Source: Pyrinomonadaceae bacterium (GTDB lineage: Bacteria; Acidobacteriota; Blastocatellia; Pyrinomonadales; Pyrinomonadaceae). Taken from it: DNA of 64,000 nucleotides. Below are positions 26,557 through 35,071 of the stretch, piece after piece (position 1 is the stretch's first letter; the number at the start of each line of letters is the position of its first letter). Location of the stretch: contig JAIBCB010000002.1 in the NCBI GenBank assembly GCA_019694355.1, positions 310,001 to 374,000 of the forward strand. The letters are read 5' to 3'. Made by a program: the position numbers and the translations under genes. The notes beneath the pieces were generated by a model. The model was given only the letters and a program-made list of their open reading frames with translations, had not been told where the DNA came from and ran no database searches.

Positions 26557-27730
26557 TTGCGGGCTTCTCCTTTGCCTTCGGCAGATCTACAGGTTTCGGA
26601 ACGATGCGTAGTATGCGGTCATCGTCTGCGGCAGGACGTCCACGGCCGTCCTGGTTCGAAGTTGTGAAATAGATGTATCCGTCGGGTCCTTGGGCAACGT
26701 CGCGGATGCGGCCGTAGCTTCCGCTCAGAAGATCTTCCTGACGCACGACCTTTCGCCCGTCGAGAACTACGCGGATGATCCGCGCACCTCGCAAACAGCC
26801 GAAAAAGAAGTTGCCGTTGAACGGCTTAAAGACCTGTCCTGTGTAGAACATCGCACTTGCCGGTGCACACGCCGGGCTGTATTCGAGAAGCGGCGATTCC
26901 ATACCATCGCGTTTCTCGGTGTGATGGATCACCGGCCAGCCGTAGTTCTTGCCGGCCTCAAGAATGTTGACCTCGTCGCCGCCTGAACCCTTGCCCTCGA
27001 AGCTGCTCGGCCCGTGCTCGGTCTCGAACGCAAGGCCGGTTCCGGGCTGCCATGCGATGCCTTGCGGATTACGATTACCATAGGTCCAGATCTCCGGTCG
27101 CACGTCCTTTCGTCCAACGAATGGATTGTCTTTTGGCACACTGCCGTCGTCATTGAGCCGCAGAACTTTACCGGCAAGCGACGAAAGATCTTGTGCGAGG
27201 TCCCAATCGGTCGAGTCGCCGGTAGTGACGTAGAGTTTGCCGTCCGGCCCAAATCGGGCACGCATTCCGGCGTGATTCGGTGCACCGGGAATGTTGTCGA
27301 TGATGACCTTCGGCTCGGTGAATTCGCCATTCTTGAAAAGATATCGAACGACCTTCACCTTCTTGCCGTCGGTATTATAGGAATACGCGAGATAGATGAA
27401 GTTGTTCTTCGCAAAATCGGGATGCAGCGTGATGTCCATCAAACCGCTCTCGCTGCTCGGCTCGACATCGGGAACGGTAAATACGGGCTTTTCACGCAGT
27501 TTCCCTTTCTCGACGATGCGAACGCGGCCCGGCCTTTCGGTAACGAGAATGTCGCCGTTCGGCAGCCACGCCAGCGCCCACGGCACCTCAAGTCTGCCCA
27601 CGACGGTCTCGACCGCGAACTCAACATCACCCGAAGGCGTCGTAAAAACCGAGTCCGCCGGCGGATTTGCGGGCGAACAAGCAACAGAGAAACAGAGTGC
27701 AAAAAACGCGGCAAGCGATGTGATGTTCAT
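26546..27730 (-). CDS. PQQ-dependent sugar dehydrogenase family lipoprotein (GSDH)
   Basis: Predicted periplasmic, lipid-anchored oxidoreductase of the glucose/sorbosone dehydrogenase family, 394 residues. The N-terminus (LAAFFALCFSVACSP) ends in a plausible lipobox cysteine. Family hallmarks are LEVPWALAWLPNGDILVTER, the SGLMDITLHPDF segment, HAGMRARFGPDGKLYVTTGD, and GNRNPQGIAWQPGTG with the following FETEHGPSS. The histidines in these segments correspond to the active-site and PQQ-contact positions in the family. It is first of a two-gene unit with the related propeller gene, overlapping by 11 bases. Confidence 0.9.
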   Translation of the reverse strand: MNITSLAAFFALCFSVACSPANPPADSVFTTPSGDVEFAVETVVGRLEVPWALAWLPNGDILVTERPGRVRIVEKGKLREKPVFTVPDVEPSSESGLMDITLHPDFAKNNFIYLAYSYNTDGKKVKVVRYLFKNGEFTEPKVIIDNIPGAPNHAGMRARFGPDGKLYVTTGDSTDWDLAQDLSSLAGKVLRLNDDGSVPKDNPFVGRKDVRPEIWTYGNRNPQGIAWQPGTGLAFETEHGPSSFEGKGSGGDEVNILEAGKNYGWPVIHHTEKRDGMESPLLEYSPACAPASAMFYTGQVFKPFNGNFFFGCLRGARIIRVVLDGRKVVRQEDLLSGSYGRIRDVAQGPDGYIYFTTSNQDGRGRPAADDDRILRIVPKPVDLPKAKEKPANVQ

Positions 27731-27796
27731 AACGTTCTCCTTGCTGTTCGATCTGCGGTCATGATGCCCGAGACCGAGCGAATGGCCGCCAACGAA

Positions 27797-30700
27797 CTAC
27801 GTGGTCAGACGCCGATAGATATTCGGCATACGTTCGGGCAGCGAAAGCACATCGTCAATGATCGTGTATCCGACGTCGCCGTAAAGGTCGCGAAGTTCGG
27901 CCTCAGATTCGCGATCGACAGTGATACAGAACGGCGTAATGCCGGACATCTTTGCTTCGGTCAGCGCTTCGCGGACGTCTTCGCGGGCATAACGTGCATC
28001 GCCGTAATCATGATCGTACGGCCGACCGTCCGTCAGCACGATCAGTAATTTTGTTCGCGAGTCCTGACTCAGAAGTTTGTTCGCCGCGTGTCTGATCGCT
28101 GCACCAAGACGCGTGTTGTTCTCGAAGTTTATGCCGCCGATACGTTTCTCGACCTCGGCGTCATACTTATCGGCAAAATCTTTTACGACGTAGAATTTTA
28201 CGTTCCTGCGGCCTTCGCTCGTAAAGCCATTGATCGAATAGATGTCGCCGACCGCATCAAGAGCTTCGCTCATCAGTACGAGCCCTTCTTTCTCGATCTC
28301 GATGATGCGTCGGCCGGGATGCGTGTATGGCTGCAAAGGATTGCGGGTGATCGTCCGTGCGGTCGAACTCGATTGATCGAGCAGGATCGAGACGGCGACA
28401 TCGCGTTCACGGCGGAGACGCTTCGTGTAAATGTTCTCGCTTTGTCGCCCGTCGGCCTTGCGGTCGATCACAAAATCGACGAGTGCGTTCAGGTCGTAAT
28501 CCTCACCGTCGATCTGCCGGTTGATCCGCGTCAGATTCTCGGGCTTCATCAATTGGAATTGATGCCGGATCGACGAGATAACGCCGCGATAACGTGTGCG
28601 TGTGAGTTCGACGAAGGTGCGGTCTCCTGTCTTTACTTTCTTTTCGATCACGCGGCTCCAGCCGACACGATAATCGTTTAGCTCGCGATCCCATTCGTCA
28701 TACGCAAAGGCGACATCGCCGCTTTCCAGAGCTTGCTCAGGGATCTCGGCTCCGGCCCAGGCCTCGGCACCGCGAAGGTCGTCCGGCTCACCTTCATCGT
28801 CGAGGCTGTTCCAGGCGTTAAAAAGTTCGGAGACATCTTCGGCGGCCATCTCGCGTTCGCGTTTGACCTTGTCTTCGGTGACGGACTCCTGAGCGGCCTT
28901 GTCCTCATACGCATACTCGCCCAATTCATCTTCATCTTCCTGGGCGTCAGTCTCTTCGGCGCGCTCGGGCATCACGTTTTGGAAGAGGTCGTAAACTCGG
29001 CTTGTCGCGAGCAAGGAATCAGCAACGGTCGAGACCTGCGCCTCTGAGCGTTGCCGGACAAAGCGTTCGAGCACTGCGGAGATCTCATCAACGACCTGCG
29101 GATAGAACTGCCTCGCGTCGTCCGTCGCCCCGCCGCACATCGTGATCTGGAAAAGCAGCTCGAACGCGACCTGATTCGCCGGCACGTCAAAAATATACGG
29201 CCGATTCTGCCGCAGGAATTGCTGCATCAGGTCGAGATCTTTCCGCAGGCCGCGATACGCTGCACGCAGGCAAGCATCGATGCGCGCATTCTCCATCGTT
29301 CCGAAGACGCGGCGTGCAAGACGCGGTTCGGGGAAGACCGCAAGCACCGACCGATAGTCGCCGTCGGCAGGAAGTTTGTGTTCGGCCGCCTCGAATACAT
29401 CGTCGGGCCGAGCACGTTCGCCCGTCTGCACATCCTCGATATAACCGGCGAGAGAGAACGCATCGCGTTCTTCGGCGGTCGCGGAATAGAGGGCGGCAAG
29501 CTCGCTGTAAACGGCCTTCAGGCCGTCGGTCGCGTGAGCATAGGTTCCAAATTCGATCTGTCCGGCGGCGTGTGCGGCGAGCACTTTGTAGAGCTTGAAA
29601 TCGCGTTCGTCATCGTTGAACTCCGCAACCGTCGCGGGCAGGAAGATCGTCTTTCCGTCGCCGATGCGGCTCTCTTGCGGCACGGCGGAAAGCGGCGCGA
29701 CCTCGACCTGGCGGCCTGTCAAGCCTTCGACATAGATGCGAAGGATGTTCTGCACAGCCTCGAGCGAAATGCCGGTCTTTGCTTGATGGAGTTTGTCGCG
29801 TGATTCGCGAGTTTCGAGTGCGAAATAGCTGCGGCGAGCCTTTGACGTGGAATTCTCGTGTTCGATGAGCCCCTCGACAACCCACGCTTCATATTGCTTG
29901 ACCGAAACTTTCTCTAGCGCGCCGGCACTCGAACGTAAGGCCGAGAGAGCACTTTCCGCATCGGTCTCAGCGATCTTTGCAATGAGCCCAAGGACGCGCG
30001 AGATCGACAGCGAATTGACCGTCTTGTGACGGCTGATCCGTCGAAGAAACACAGGCGTTGCCCGCAGAAAGGCGATAAGAACGGCGTTTCCGTGGGCCGC
30101 GACCGTTCGCGATGCGTTGGTCCATTCGCCGAAAATGTCGCGTCCTGCCGCGATCGCTTCGCTCCCTGATGAGATAAGGAGAAGCGTGACGCTGCCGCCG
30201 AATTCGAGGAAGCGGTCGGCTTCGTTGAGCAGCAAGACGGCGTCGCGGGCAGACAAGTTCGTCAACGCTTGCGGCAATTCGACCCAAAGATCGGCCGTCA
30301 TTCCGCCGGTTCGCGTAGCAAAATTCTCGGCGAGTTTGAATGACGCATCGATGACGCTCTCTTTTCCTTCGCCAAAATTTTGAAAGCATTTGGCGACATC
30401 GGGCGACGCTTTCAGGAGGATCGAGGAATGTTTCGCGGACCGCATCGCGACCTGAAGGGCGAGGTTCAGGATGCGGGCCAAAAGGTCTTTGTCTTTCACG
30501 CTCGCGGCGAGTTCGGGCACGAGGCCGAAAGTTTCGGATGCGACAGAGCTTGAAAGGACGAGCTGCTTTGCCGCGATCTCGAAGACGAGATGCCGCAAGG
30601 GCGAGGGCACGGGCTTTAACGACTCCGCACCGTCGGCAAAGAACTTCATCCCCGTTTCTGCTTTGCCCATCGCGAGTCTGCGTCCGAGTTCGGCCCAGGC

Positions 30701-30898
30701 CCTGAGGTCATCTGCCGACAGTATCTTTGCAGCATCTGCGGCAGCTGCGACGAAAGCACGGCTCGCCTTAAGGCTGACGCCCGCGATCGACGCGCTTGCT
30801 TCGATCGCAGCACGACGCTTTCCGGCTGGAAGCCGCGAAAGGCCTTTCGCAAGGTCCGTTAGGGACTGCTTCTCATAATCCTGATCGGCGTCGTTCAT
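27797..30898 (-). CDS. NorD/CbbO-like protein with C-terminal von Willebrand A domain
   Basis: A large 1033-residue cytoplasmic protein. The long helical N-terminal two thirds resemble the repeat region of NorD/CbbO proteins. The C-terminal about 220 residues form a VWA domain with a complete [13 protein letters not shown] (DxSxS), the Thr in [12 protein letters not shown], and [14 protein letters not shown]. An acidic linker ([15 protein letters not shown]) precedes it. NorD and CbbO normally act with a NorQ/CbbQ (MoxR-type) AAA+ ATPase to activate a metalloenzyme. No such ATPase and no nitric oxide reductase or RuBisCO genes are nearby, so the target is unknown. It starts 51 bases after the FHA gene ends. 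Confidence 0.8.
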   Translation of the reverse strand: MNDADQDYEKQSLTDLAKGLSRLPAGKRRAAIEASASIAGVSLKASRAFVAAAADAAKILSADDLRAWAELGRRLAMGKAETGMKFFADGAESLKPVPSPLRHLVFEIAAKQLVLSSSVASETFGLVPELAASVKDKDLLARILNLALQVAMRSAKHSSILLKASPDVAKCFQNFGEGKESVIDASFKLAENFATRTGGMTADLWVELPQALTNLSARDAVLLLNEADRFLEFGGSVTLLLISSGSEAIAAGRDIFGEWTNASRTVAAHGNAVLIAFLRATPVFLRRISRHKTVNSLSISRVLGLIAKIAETDAESALSALRSSAGALEKVSVKQYEAWVVEGLIEHENSTSKARRSYFALETRESRDKLHQAKTGISLEAVQNILRIYVEGLTGRQVEVAPLSAVPQESRIGDGKTIFLPATVAEFNDDERDFKLYKVLAAHAAGQIEFGTYAHATDGLKAVYSELAALYSATAEERDAFSLAGYIEDVQTGERARPDDVFEAAEHKLPADGDYRSVLAVFPEPRLARRVFGTMENARIDACLRAAYRGLRKDLDLMQQFLRQNRPYIFDVPANQVAFELLFQITMCGGATDDARQFYPQVVDEISAVLERFVRQRSEAQVSTVADSLLATSRVYDLFQNVMPERAEETDAQEDEDELGEYAYEDKAAQESVTEDKVKREREMAAEDVSELFNAWNSLDDEGEPDDLRGAEAWAGAEIPEQALESGDVAFAYDEWDRELNDYRVGWSRVIEKKVKTGDRTFVELTRTRYRGVISSIRHQFQLMKPENLTRINRQIDGEDYDLNALVDFVIDRKADGRQSENIYTKRLRRERDVAVSILLDQSSSTARTITRNPLQPYTHPGRRIIEIEKEGLVLMSEALDAVGDIYSINGFTSEGRRNVKFYVVKDFADKYDAEVEKRIGGINFENNTRLGAAIRHAANKLLSQDSRTKLLIVLTDGRPYDHDYGDARYAREDVREALTEAKMSGITPFCITVDRESEAELRDLYGDVGYTIIDDVLSLPERMPNIYRRLTT

Positions 30899-30949
30899 CT
30901 ATTTCGAGTTTAGATCGACGTTGTGCGGGAATCAATATTGACCGCCGAA

Positions 30950-32467
30950 CTACATATTCGGGGCGATGCCGTCAAAGTAGATAAAGACGTGAAAACAGGC
31001 GTTCTGGCCGTATTCGATGAGAGCGTCGAGCTTTTTCGCATCTTCCATTTCCGCGAGTTTCTTCATCACGAAATTTTGCTCGGCGGCGGTCATATGCTTT
31101 CGTGCAAGGTCGAAGGCGCAGCCCGAAGTATGCGGGGGCAGAGCGTTCTCGTCGCGCACCTTGAACGAGTTGACGTTCGTTGCGTTCAATCCGATCTGAT
31201 AATCCATCGAACGCGTGAGCGAAGTTACGCGTAAGGGGCGATTGAACTGTTTGTAGTATGCTGCCGCAAGCTCGAGCAAGATCGGCTTTGCCCGCGGATT
31301 GAACATTCTTAGCAGACGGACGCGCATCTGCTTTCGATCGGCAGGATTGTTGATGTCGTATTTGTGTCCTGCGAAATTGTCCGCAAGGCGGCCGATGGCA
31401 AGCATCTTCGGCGAACCCGGAACAAGGTCCGCATGTACGTTCGGAAATGCGAAAGATTGGAATGGGCCGTCGCTCGCGCTTCCGCCGACGTCGAGATAAT
31501 AACTCTCGGCGGCCATCGGCATCTCGATAAGTTCTTTATTTAGACGCTTTTCCGCGAGGTCAGGAAAATCGAGCGGCTGATGATAGCCGTCCTTCTTCAT
31601 CTCGCGGAGCTTTGCCTTCTGCTTTATCACGCCATCGCCGAAAAGCTCTTTTGGCACGTCGAGCCCTGCGGGCCTGATGCCTGTTTCGGCATCACGCGGT
31701 TCGAGAGCCTTCTTCTGTCTGTCAGCAAGAAGAGACGCGGGCACGTTGAGGTCGCTCTCTGCCGCGTCGTCCGCGCCGACGGTAACGTCCGAGATCGTCG
31801 AGGCATCGACCTCTTTTTCAGCCGTTTCCCAAGACGCGATCAGATCATCGAGGTCGTCCTCATTTTGATCGCCAAGCGGGTCGATCACGCGTACCGGTAT
31901 TCGCCTAGCGGTGTCGATCTTCGGCGTCGGAAGGCCCGCGTTCGCATTCGTGCCGGACGTTGAAGTCTGCCGCGAAAAGAGCAACGCCGCACCCGCACCG
32001 GCGACGATCAAGAGCGTGAAAGCGACGGCACCGATCAGCAAAAACGTGGTCGTATTCGGGCCTGAGGCGGCAGTTGGCGGAGGAGCGGTATAGGTCGGCG
32101 TTGCTTGAGGTTCGACCGATTTTGGAGGCTCCGGAACAGGAGTTGATGCGGCCGCCGCAGCGGTACGTCCTTCGCCGGTCTCTATGCGGATCGTCGTCGA
32201 ACTGCCTAAGCGTATCGAATCGCCGTCGTGCAGGACACGCGGGCGGTCGTCGAGCTTTTCGCCATTCAAGAATGTGCCGTTCGTCGAGCGTTCATCTACG
32301 ACGAGGACATCATCGCCGTCGCGAAAGATGGTCGTGTTCCGCCGCGAAAGGCCGCTGTCTGCGATGACAACGCTCGATTCGGGCGTTCTGCCGATAGACA
32401 CCTCGTCCTGCAGCGGGATCTCCCGCACGCCGTCCGGAGCGTCGATGTGCAGCTTAACGTCCTTCAT
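30950..32467 (-). CDS. FHA domain - transmembrane - M15-like peptidase (DUF5715-like) protein
   Basis: A 505-residue predicted inner-membrane protein. An FHA phosphothreonine-binding domain (1-96) shows SIGRTPESSV, GLSRRN and STNGTFLNG. A Pro/Ala-rich linker and one membrane span (about 141-164) follow. The periplasmic C-terminus carries the peptidoglycan carboxypeptidase-like signature HxxGxAxD at H446-D453 (PHTSGCAFDL) and a late His at 493 (CFHVFI), after an SLTRSMDYQ segment. This matches the layout of the VanY/M15 zinc peptidase fold, probably the DUF5715 group. The combination suggests cell-wall trimming controlled by cytoplasmic phosphorylation; that is inference. Its ATG directly abuts the stop of the small cysteine-rich gene upstream. 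Confidence 0.75.
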   Translation of the reverse strand: MKDVKLHIDAPDGVREIPLQDEVSIGRTPESSVVIADSGLSRRNTTIFRDGDDVLVVDERSTNGTFLNGEKLDDRPRVLHDGDSIRLGSSTTIRIETGEGRTAAAAASTPVPEPPKSVEPQATPTYTAPPPTAASGPNTTTFLLIGAVAFTLLIVAGAGAALLFSRQTSTSGTNANAGLPTPKIDTARRIPVRVIDPLGDQNEDDLDDLIASWETAEKEVDASTISDVTVGADDAAESDLNVPASLLADRQKKALEPRDAETGIRPAGLDVPKELFGDGVIKQKAKLREMKKDGYHQPLDFPDLAEKRLNKELIEMPMAAESYYLDVGGSASDGPFQSFAFPNVHADLVPGSPKMLAIGRLADNFAGHKYDINNPADRKQMRVRLLRMFNPRAKPILLELAAAYYKQFNRPLRVTSLTRSMDYQIGLNATNVNSFKVRDENALPPHTSGCAFDLARKHMTAAEQNFVMKKLAEMEDAKKLDALIEYGQNACFHVFIYFDGIAPNM

Positions 32468-32686
32468 CTAATGATGGTGGCATTCCGTAACTTCTTTGAG
32501 CTTTGACAGATCCAGCAGCTTTGAAAAGTCCGAAAAATGGAACATCGTGTCGTCGTGACAATGTTCGCAAAAGAACGTAACGTCCTCGCCCAGATACATA
32601 TCCTTCAGATGATAGGCGATGAAGCAGCCGTAACAGCGCTGAACGCGCTTGCCGAATTCGGCGATGACCTCCGCAGAATTTTCCAT
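32468..32686 (-). CDS. Small zinc-ribbon-like protein of unknown function
   Basis: A 72-residue protein with paired metal-binding motifs C18-xx-C21 and C40-xx-C43-H44, plus a C-terminal CHHH (69-72) that could bind another metal. I do not recognise the family. It lies 4 bases after lpxA and its stop is directly followed by the FHA gene's ATG, so it is embedded in the envelope gene run. Spacing and conserved-looking motifs argue that it is a real gene. Confidence 0.65.
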   Translation of the reverse strand: MENSAEVIAEFGKRVQRCYGCFIAYHLKDMYLGEDVTFFCEHCHDDTMFHFSDFSKLLDLSKLKEVTECHHH

Positions 32687-32690
32687 TTTC

Positions 32691-33470
32691 TTATTTTACG
32701 ACACCGCGCGTCGATGTCGAGATGAATTCGACAAGAGTATCGACCTCGCTGCGGCCTTGGATCTCTTCCCGTATCCGATCGAGAGCCTGTGTGGTATTGA
32801 GTTTTGAATTGAGGAGAAGATGAAATGCGTGGTTCAGGTCGCGTATCGTGTCTTGCGGATAGCCGCGGCGTTTTGCTCCTACGCGGTTCAGGCCGTAGCA
32901 TTTTGCGTGATTGCCCTGGATCGTCGCAAACGGCATCACGTCCTTGACGACGACCGAGTAGCCGCCGATAAAGGCTTCGATACCGACGCGGCAAAATTGA
33001 TGGATCCCCGAGAAAGCGCCGATGCTCGCACGATCCGCAACTTCGACGTGGCCAGCGAGCGTCGCCGCGTTCGCCATAATGATGCCGCTTCCGAGCTGAC
33101 AATCGTGTGCGACGTGTGCCTGTGCCATCAGCAGATTCTTGTCACCGATGCGTGTGATGCCGCCGCCGCCGGCCGTTCCGCGATGAATGGTAACGAACTC
33201 GCGGATCTGGTTGCCCGAACCGATCTCGGTCTCGGTCGGTTCATTGGCGTATTTGAGATCCTGCGGGGCGAGACCGATCGACACGAACGGGAAGACGCGT
33301 GTATCTTTACCGATCTTCGTACGCCCGTCGATCACAACGTGCGATTCGAGCCGGACGCCGTCATCGAGAGTAACTTCTGCTCCGACGGTCGAAAATGGGC
33401 CGATATGGCAGTCTTCGCCGATCTGTGCGGCCTTATCGACGAGCGCCGTCGGGTGGATGAAGGTGGACAT
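32691..33470 (-). CDS. lpxA: UDP-N-acetylglucosamine O-acyltransferase
   Basis: First enzyme of lipid A synthesis; it transfers a 3-hydroxyacyl chain from ACP to UDP-GlcNAc in the cytoplasm. From MSTFIHPTALV the product has 259 residues; an upstream in-frame start adds 18 residues that do not fit. Left-handed beta-helix hexapeptide repeats run through the first 190 residues. The catalytic-site region is AHVAHDCQLGSG (the family His is in this segment) and the C-terminal helices begin at GLNRVGAKRRGYP. Together with fabZ and bamA it shows an outer membrane with LPS potential. Confidence 0.96.
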   Translation of the reverse strand: MSTFIHPTALVDKAAQIGEDCHIGPFSTVGAEVTLDDGVRLESHVVIDGRTKIGKDTRVFPFVSIGLAPQDLKYANEPTETEIGSGNQIREFVTIHRGTAGGGGITRIGDKNLLMAQAHVAHDCQLGSGIIMANAATLAGHVEVADRASIGAFSGIHQFCRVGIEAFIGGYSVVVKDVMPFATIQGNHAKCYGLNRVGAKRRGYPQDTIRDLNHAFHLLLNSKLNTTQALDRIREEIQGRSEVDTLVEFISTSTRGVVK

Positions 33471-33477
33471 TCTAAAA

Positions 33478-33753
33478 CTATTCTTCGGTCGGAGGAAAAC
33501 CGACATTCTTTGCCCGCTTTGCATTGCGGGCGACGAGCCAGGTGAAAATGATCGTCCCCGGTATCGAAACGATGATGCCGATTATGGCTCCGCCAATGGT
33601 AGTTACGGCGATCGCGATAAGGCCAAGCTTCATCTGCTTCGAAAAATATCCGAAAAGTAGCGGGATCAAGCCGAGGATGAAACCGATCACGGCGTTGATC
33701 GCCATTACCCACAAGATCGCCTGTGTTTGAGATATATGAATCGGTGTTTCCAT
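33478..33753 (-). CDS. Small membrane protein between fabZ and lpxA
   Basis: A 91-residue protein from METPIHIS, one base after the fabZ stop and eight bases before lpxA. It has two long hydrophobic segments (AILWVMAINAVIGFILGLIP and a Gly/Ile-rich one ending PGTIIFTWLVA) and a basic C-terminus. No family was recognised. Tight packing in the operon suggests it is expressed. Confidence 0.6.
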   Translation of the reverse strand: METPIHISQTQAILWVMAINAVIGFILGLIPLLFGYFSKQMKLGLIAIAVTTIGGAIIGIIVSIPGTIIFTWLVARNAKRAKNVGFPPTEE

Positions 33754-33754
33754 A

Positions 33755-34204
33755 TTATCGAGTTGGCCTGTCGGCAATAACGGACATTATCTCGGCCTCG
33801 GTCGTGACCTGGCCGTCAACGGTCGCGACGCCTCGCATTTTCTGTACGCGGCTGCCGGTTCGCAATGCCGTAACTTCGAGGACGAGCGTGTCGCCGGGAA
33901 GCACGGGTTTTCGGAACTTCGCACCTTCGATGCCGCTAAAGAAAGGGATCTTTGCGTCGCGATCTTCAAATTCACGAAGAGCGAGGATGGCGCCGACCTG
34001 TGCAAGGGCCTCGATCTGGAGAACTCCCGGCATAACCGGTGCACCTGGGAAATGGCCCGCAAAGAAAGGCTCGTTCATCGTAACCTGCTTGATCCCGACG
34101 ATCCGCGTCCGCGGTTCGAGTTCGATTATCTTATCGACAAGCAGGAAAGGGAATCGATGGGGAAGGATCTCCTGAATGGCGATCGTGTCGTAAATTACAC
34201 TCAT
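33755..34204 (-). CDS. fabZ: 3-hydroxyacyl-ACP dehydratase
   Basis: FabZ dehydrates 3-hydroxyacyl-ACP in fatty acid elongation and balances phospholipid against lipid A synthesis. The 149-residue product from MSVIYDTIAIQ has the hot-dog-fold hallmarks HRFPFLLVDKI and the catalytic helix GHFPGAPVMPGVLQIEA (active His and Glu). A longer reading from 34276 adds a non-homologous N-terminus, so 34204 was chosen. It is downstream of a terminator that separates it from skp; lpxD, often found here, is missing. Confidence 0.96.
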   Translation of the reverse strand: MSVIYDTIAIQEILPHRFPFLLVDKIIELEPRTRIVGIKQVTMNEPFFAGHFPGAPVMPGVLQIEALAQVGAILALREFEDRDAKIPFFSGIEGAKFRKPVLPGDTLVLEVTALRTGSRVQKMRGVATVDGQVTTEAEIMSVIADRPTR

Positions 34205-34255
34205 TTTTTGGAATACGTCGCTCAGCGAGCCTAAAGCGTATTTAGAACAAATAAA

Positions 34256-34291
34256 CCAAAAGCCGGCAAAAATCAATTTGCCGGCTTTTGG
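34256..34291 (-). terminator. Intrinsic terminator between skp and fabZ
   Basis: A perfect 15-base stem, CCAAAAGCCGGCAAA (34256-34270) with its complement at 34277-34291, encloses a 6-base loop. On the minus strand it is followed by a T-rich TTTATTTGTTC. It ends the bamA-skp transcript. Confidence 0.85.
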
Positions 34292-34319
34292 GAAGTGTCG
34301 GGTCCTTTATGAGACCAGC

Positions 34320-34904
34320 TTATTTTGGTGCCGCTGCGGTGGCCGCCGTGGCCGGACGCGTGTTGTAGTACGCGATGAACTCGGCGGTGATATCGGCCTT
34401 CGGATCGAAGGCAAGAACACCCTGCCCGATCTTGTCGAAATCAAAGACGACCGTGTAACCTTTCGAGATCGCGTAGGTCTGAAGTGCACGTCCGATGTCC
34501 TGCATAATGGGCCCGAGAACGACCTCCGAGCGACGCTGTGCAGTTGCTTCGGCCTCTTTCTTCTTGAAATCCAGCTCGCGGGCAAGGCGTTGGCCCTCGT
34601 CCTGCTTTGCCTGTATATCTTCGGGTTTTACGGGAACGGCCGGATTGCTCTGCATTTTCTTGATGTCGTCCGCAAGCTGATTGAGCCGCGTTTGGATGTC
34701 AGTCAACTCTTTTGTTTTCGGTGCAAACTCCGTGTCGAGGGCCTTGAGGGCATTGACATACTTCGTGATGCCCTTGTCCGAAGCAAATGCCTGTGAATCA
34801 ACGAACGCGACCTTCATGCCGGCCTGAGCCGTCTGTGCCGAAAGCTGAGCTGTAAAGATCCCCGCAAAAAGAAGCGTGGCGACGATCAAACCTATTCTTT
34901 TCAT
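34320..34904 (-). CDS. skp: Skp/OmpH family periplasmic chaperone
   Basis: Periplasmic holdase that escorts unfolded outer-membrane proteins to the BAM complex. From MKRIGLIVATLL it has 194 residues with a clear signal peptide ending SAQTAQA. The OmpH-type first strand KVAFVDSQAF, a long charged coiled-coil tentacle (about 60-125), and the final VVFDFDKIGQGVLAFDPKADIT segment follow. It sits directly downstream of bamA, the usual arrangement. A longer reading from 34970 lacks a signal-like start. Confidence 0.92.
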   Translation of the reverse strand: MKRIGLIVATLLFAGIFTAQLSAQTAQAGMKVAFVDSQAFASDKGITKYVNALKALDTEFAPKTKELTDIQTRLNQLADDIKKMQSNPAVPVKPEDIQAKQDEGQRLARELDFKKKEAEATAQRRSEVVLGPIMQDIGRALQTYAISKGYTVVFDFDKIGQGVLAFDPKADITAEFIAYYNTRPATAATAAAPK

Positions 34905-35071
34905 TACTGTATTATTACTCCTGGTTTCTAACTGTCTTGCAAAGCCGGTTTGCCGGCCGCCTGTAAGCAATATCTTATTTGAGACATATTTAAGGCCATC
35001 TGTTGCCCGTCTCGAAAAATAAACGTTGATACTATGCGAAAACTTGTCGCAAAGTCAATGGAATAACCGCC

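Noticed and set aside
27014..28048. 344-codon plus-strand reading opposite the GSDH and VWA genes
   Set aside because: It spans two real minus-strand genes and their gap, with no recognisable protein features.
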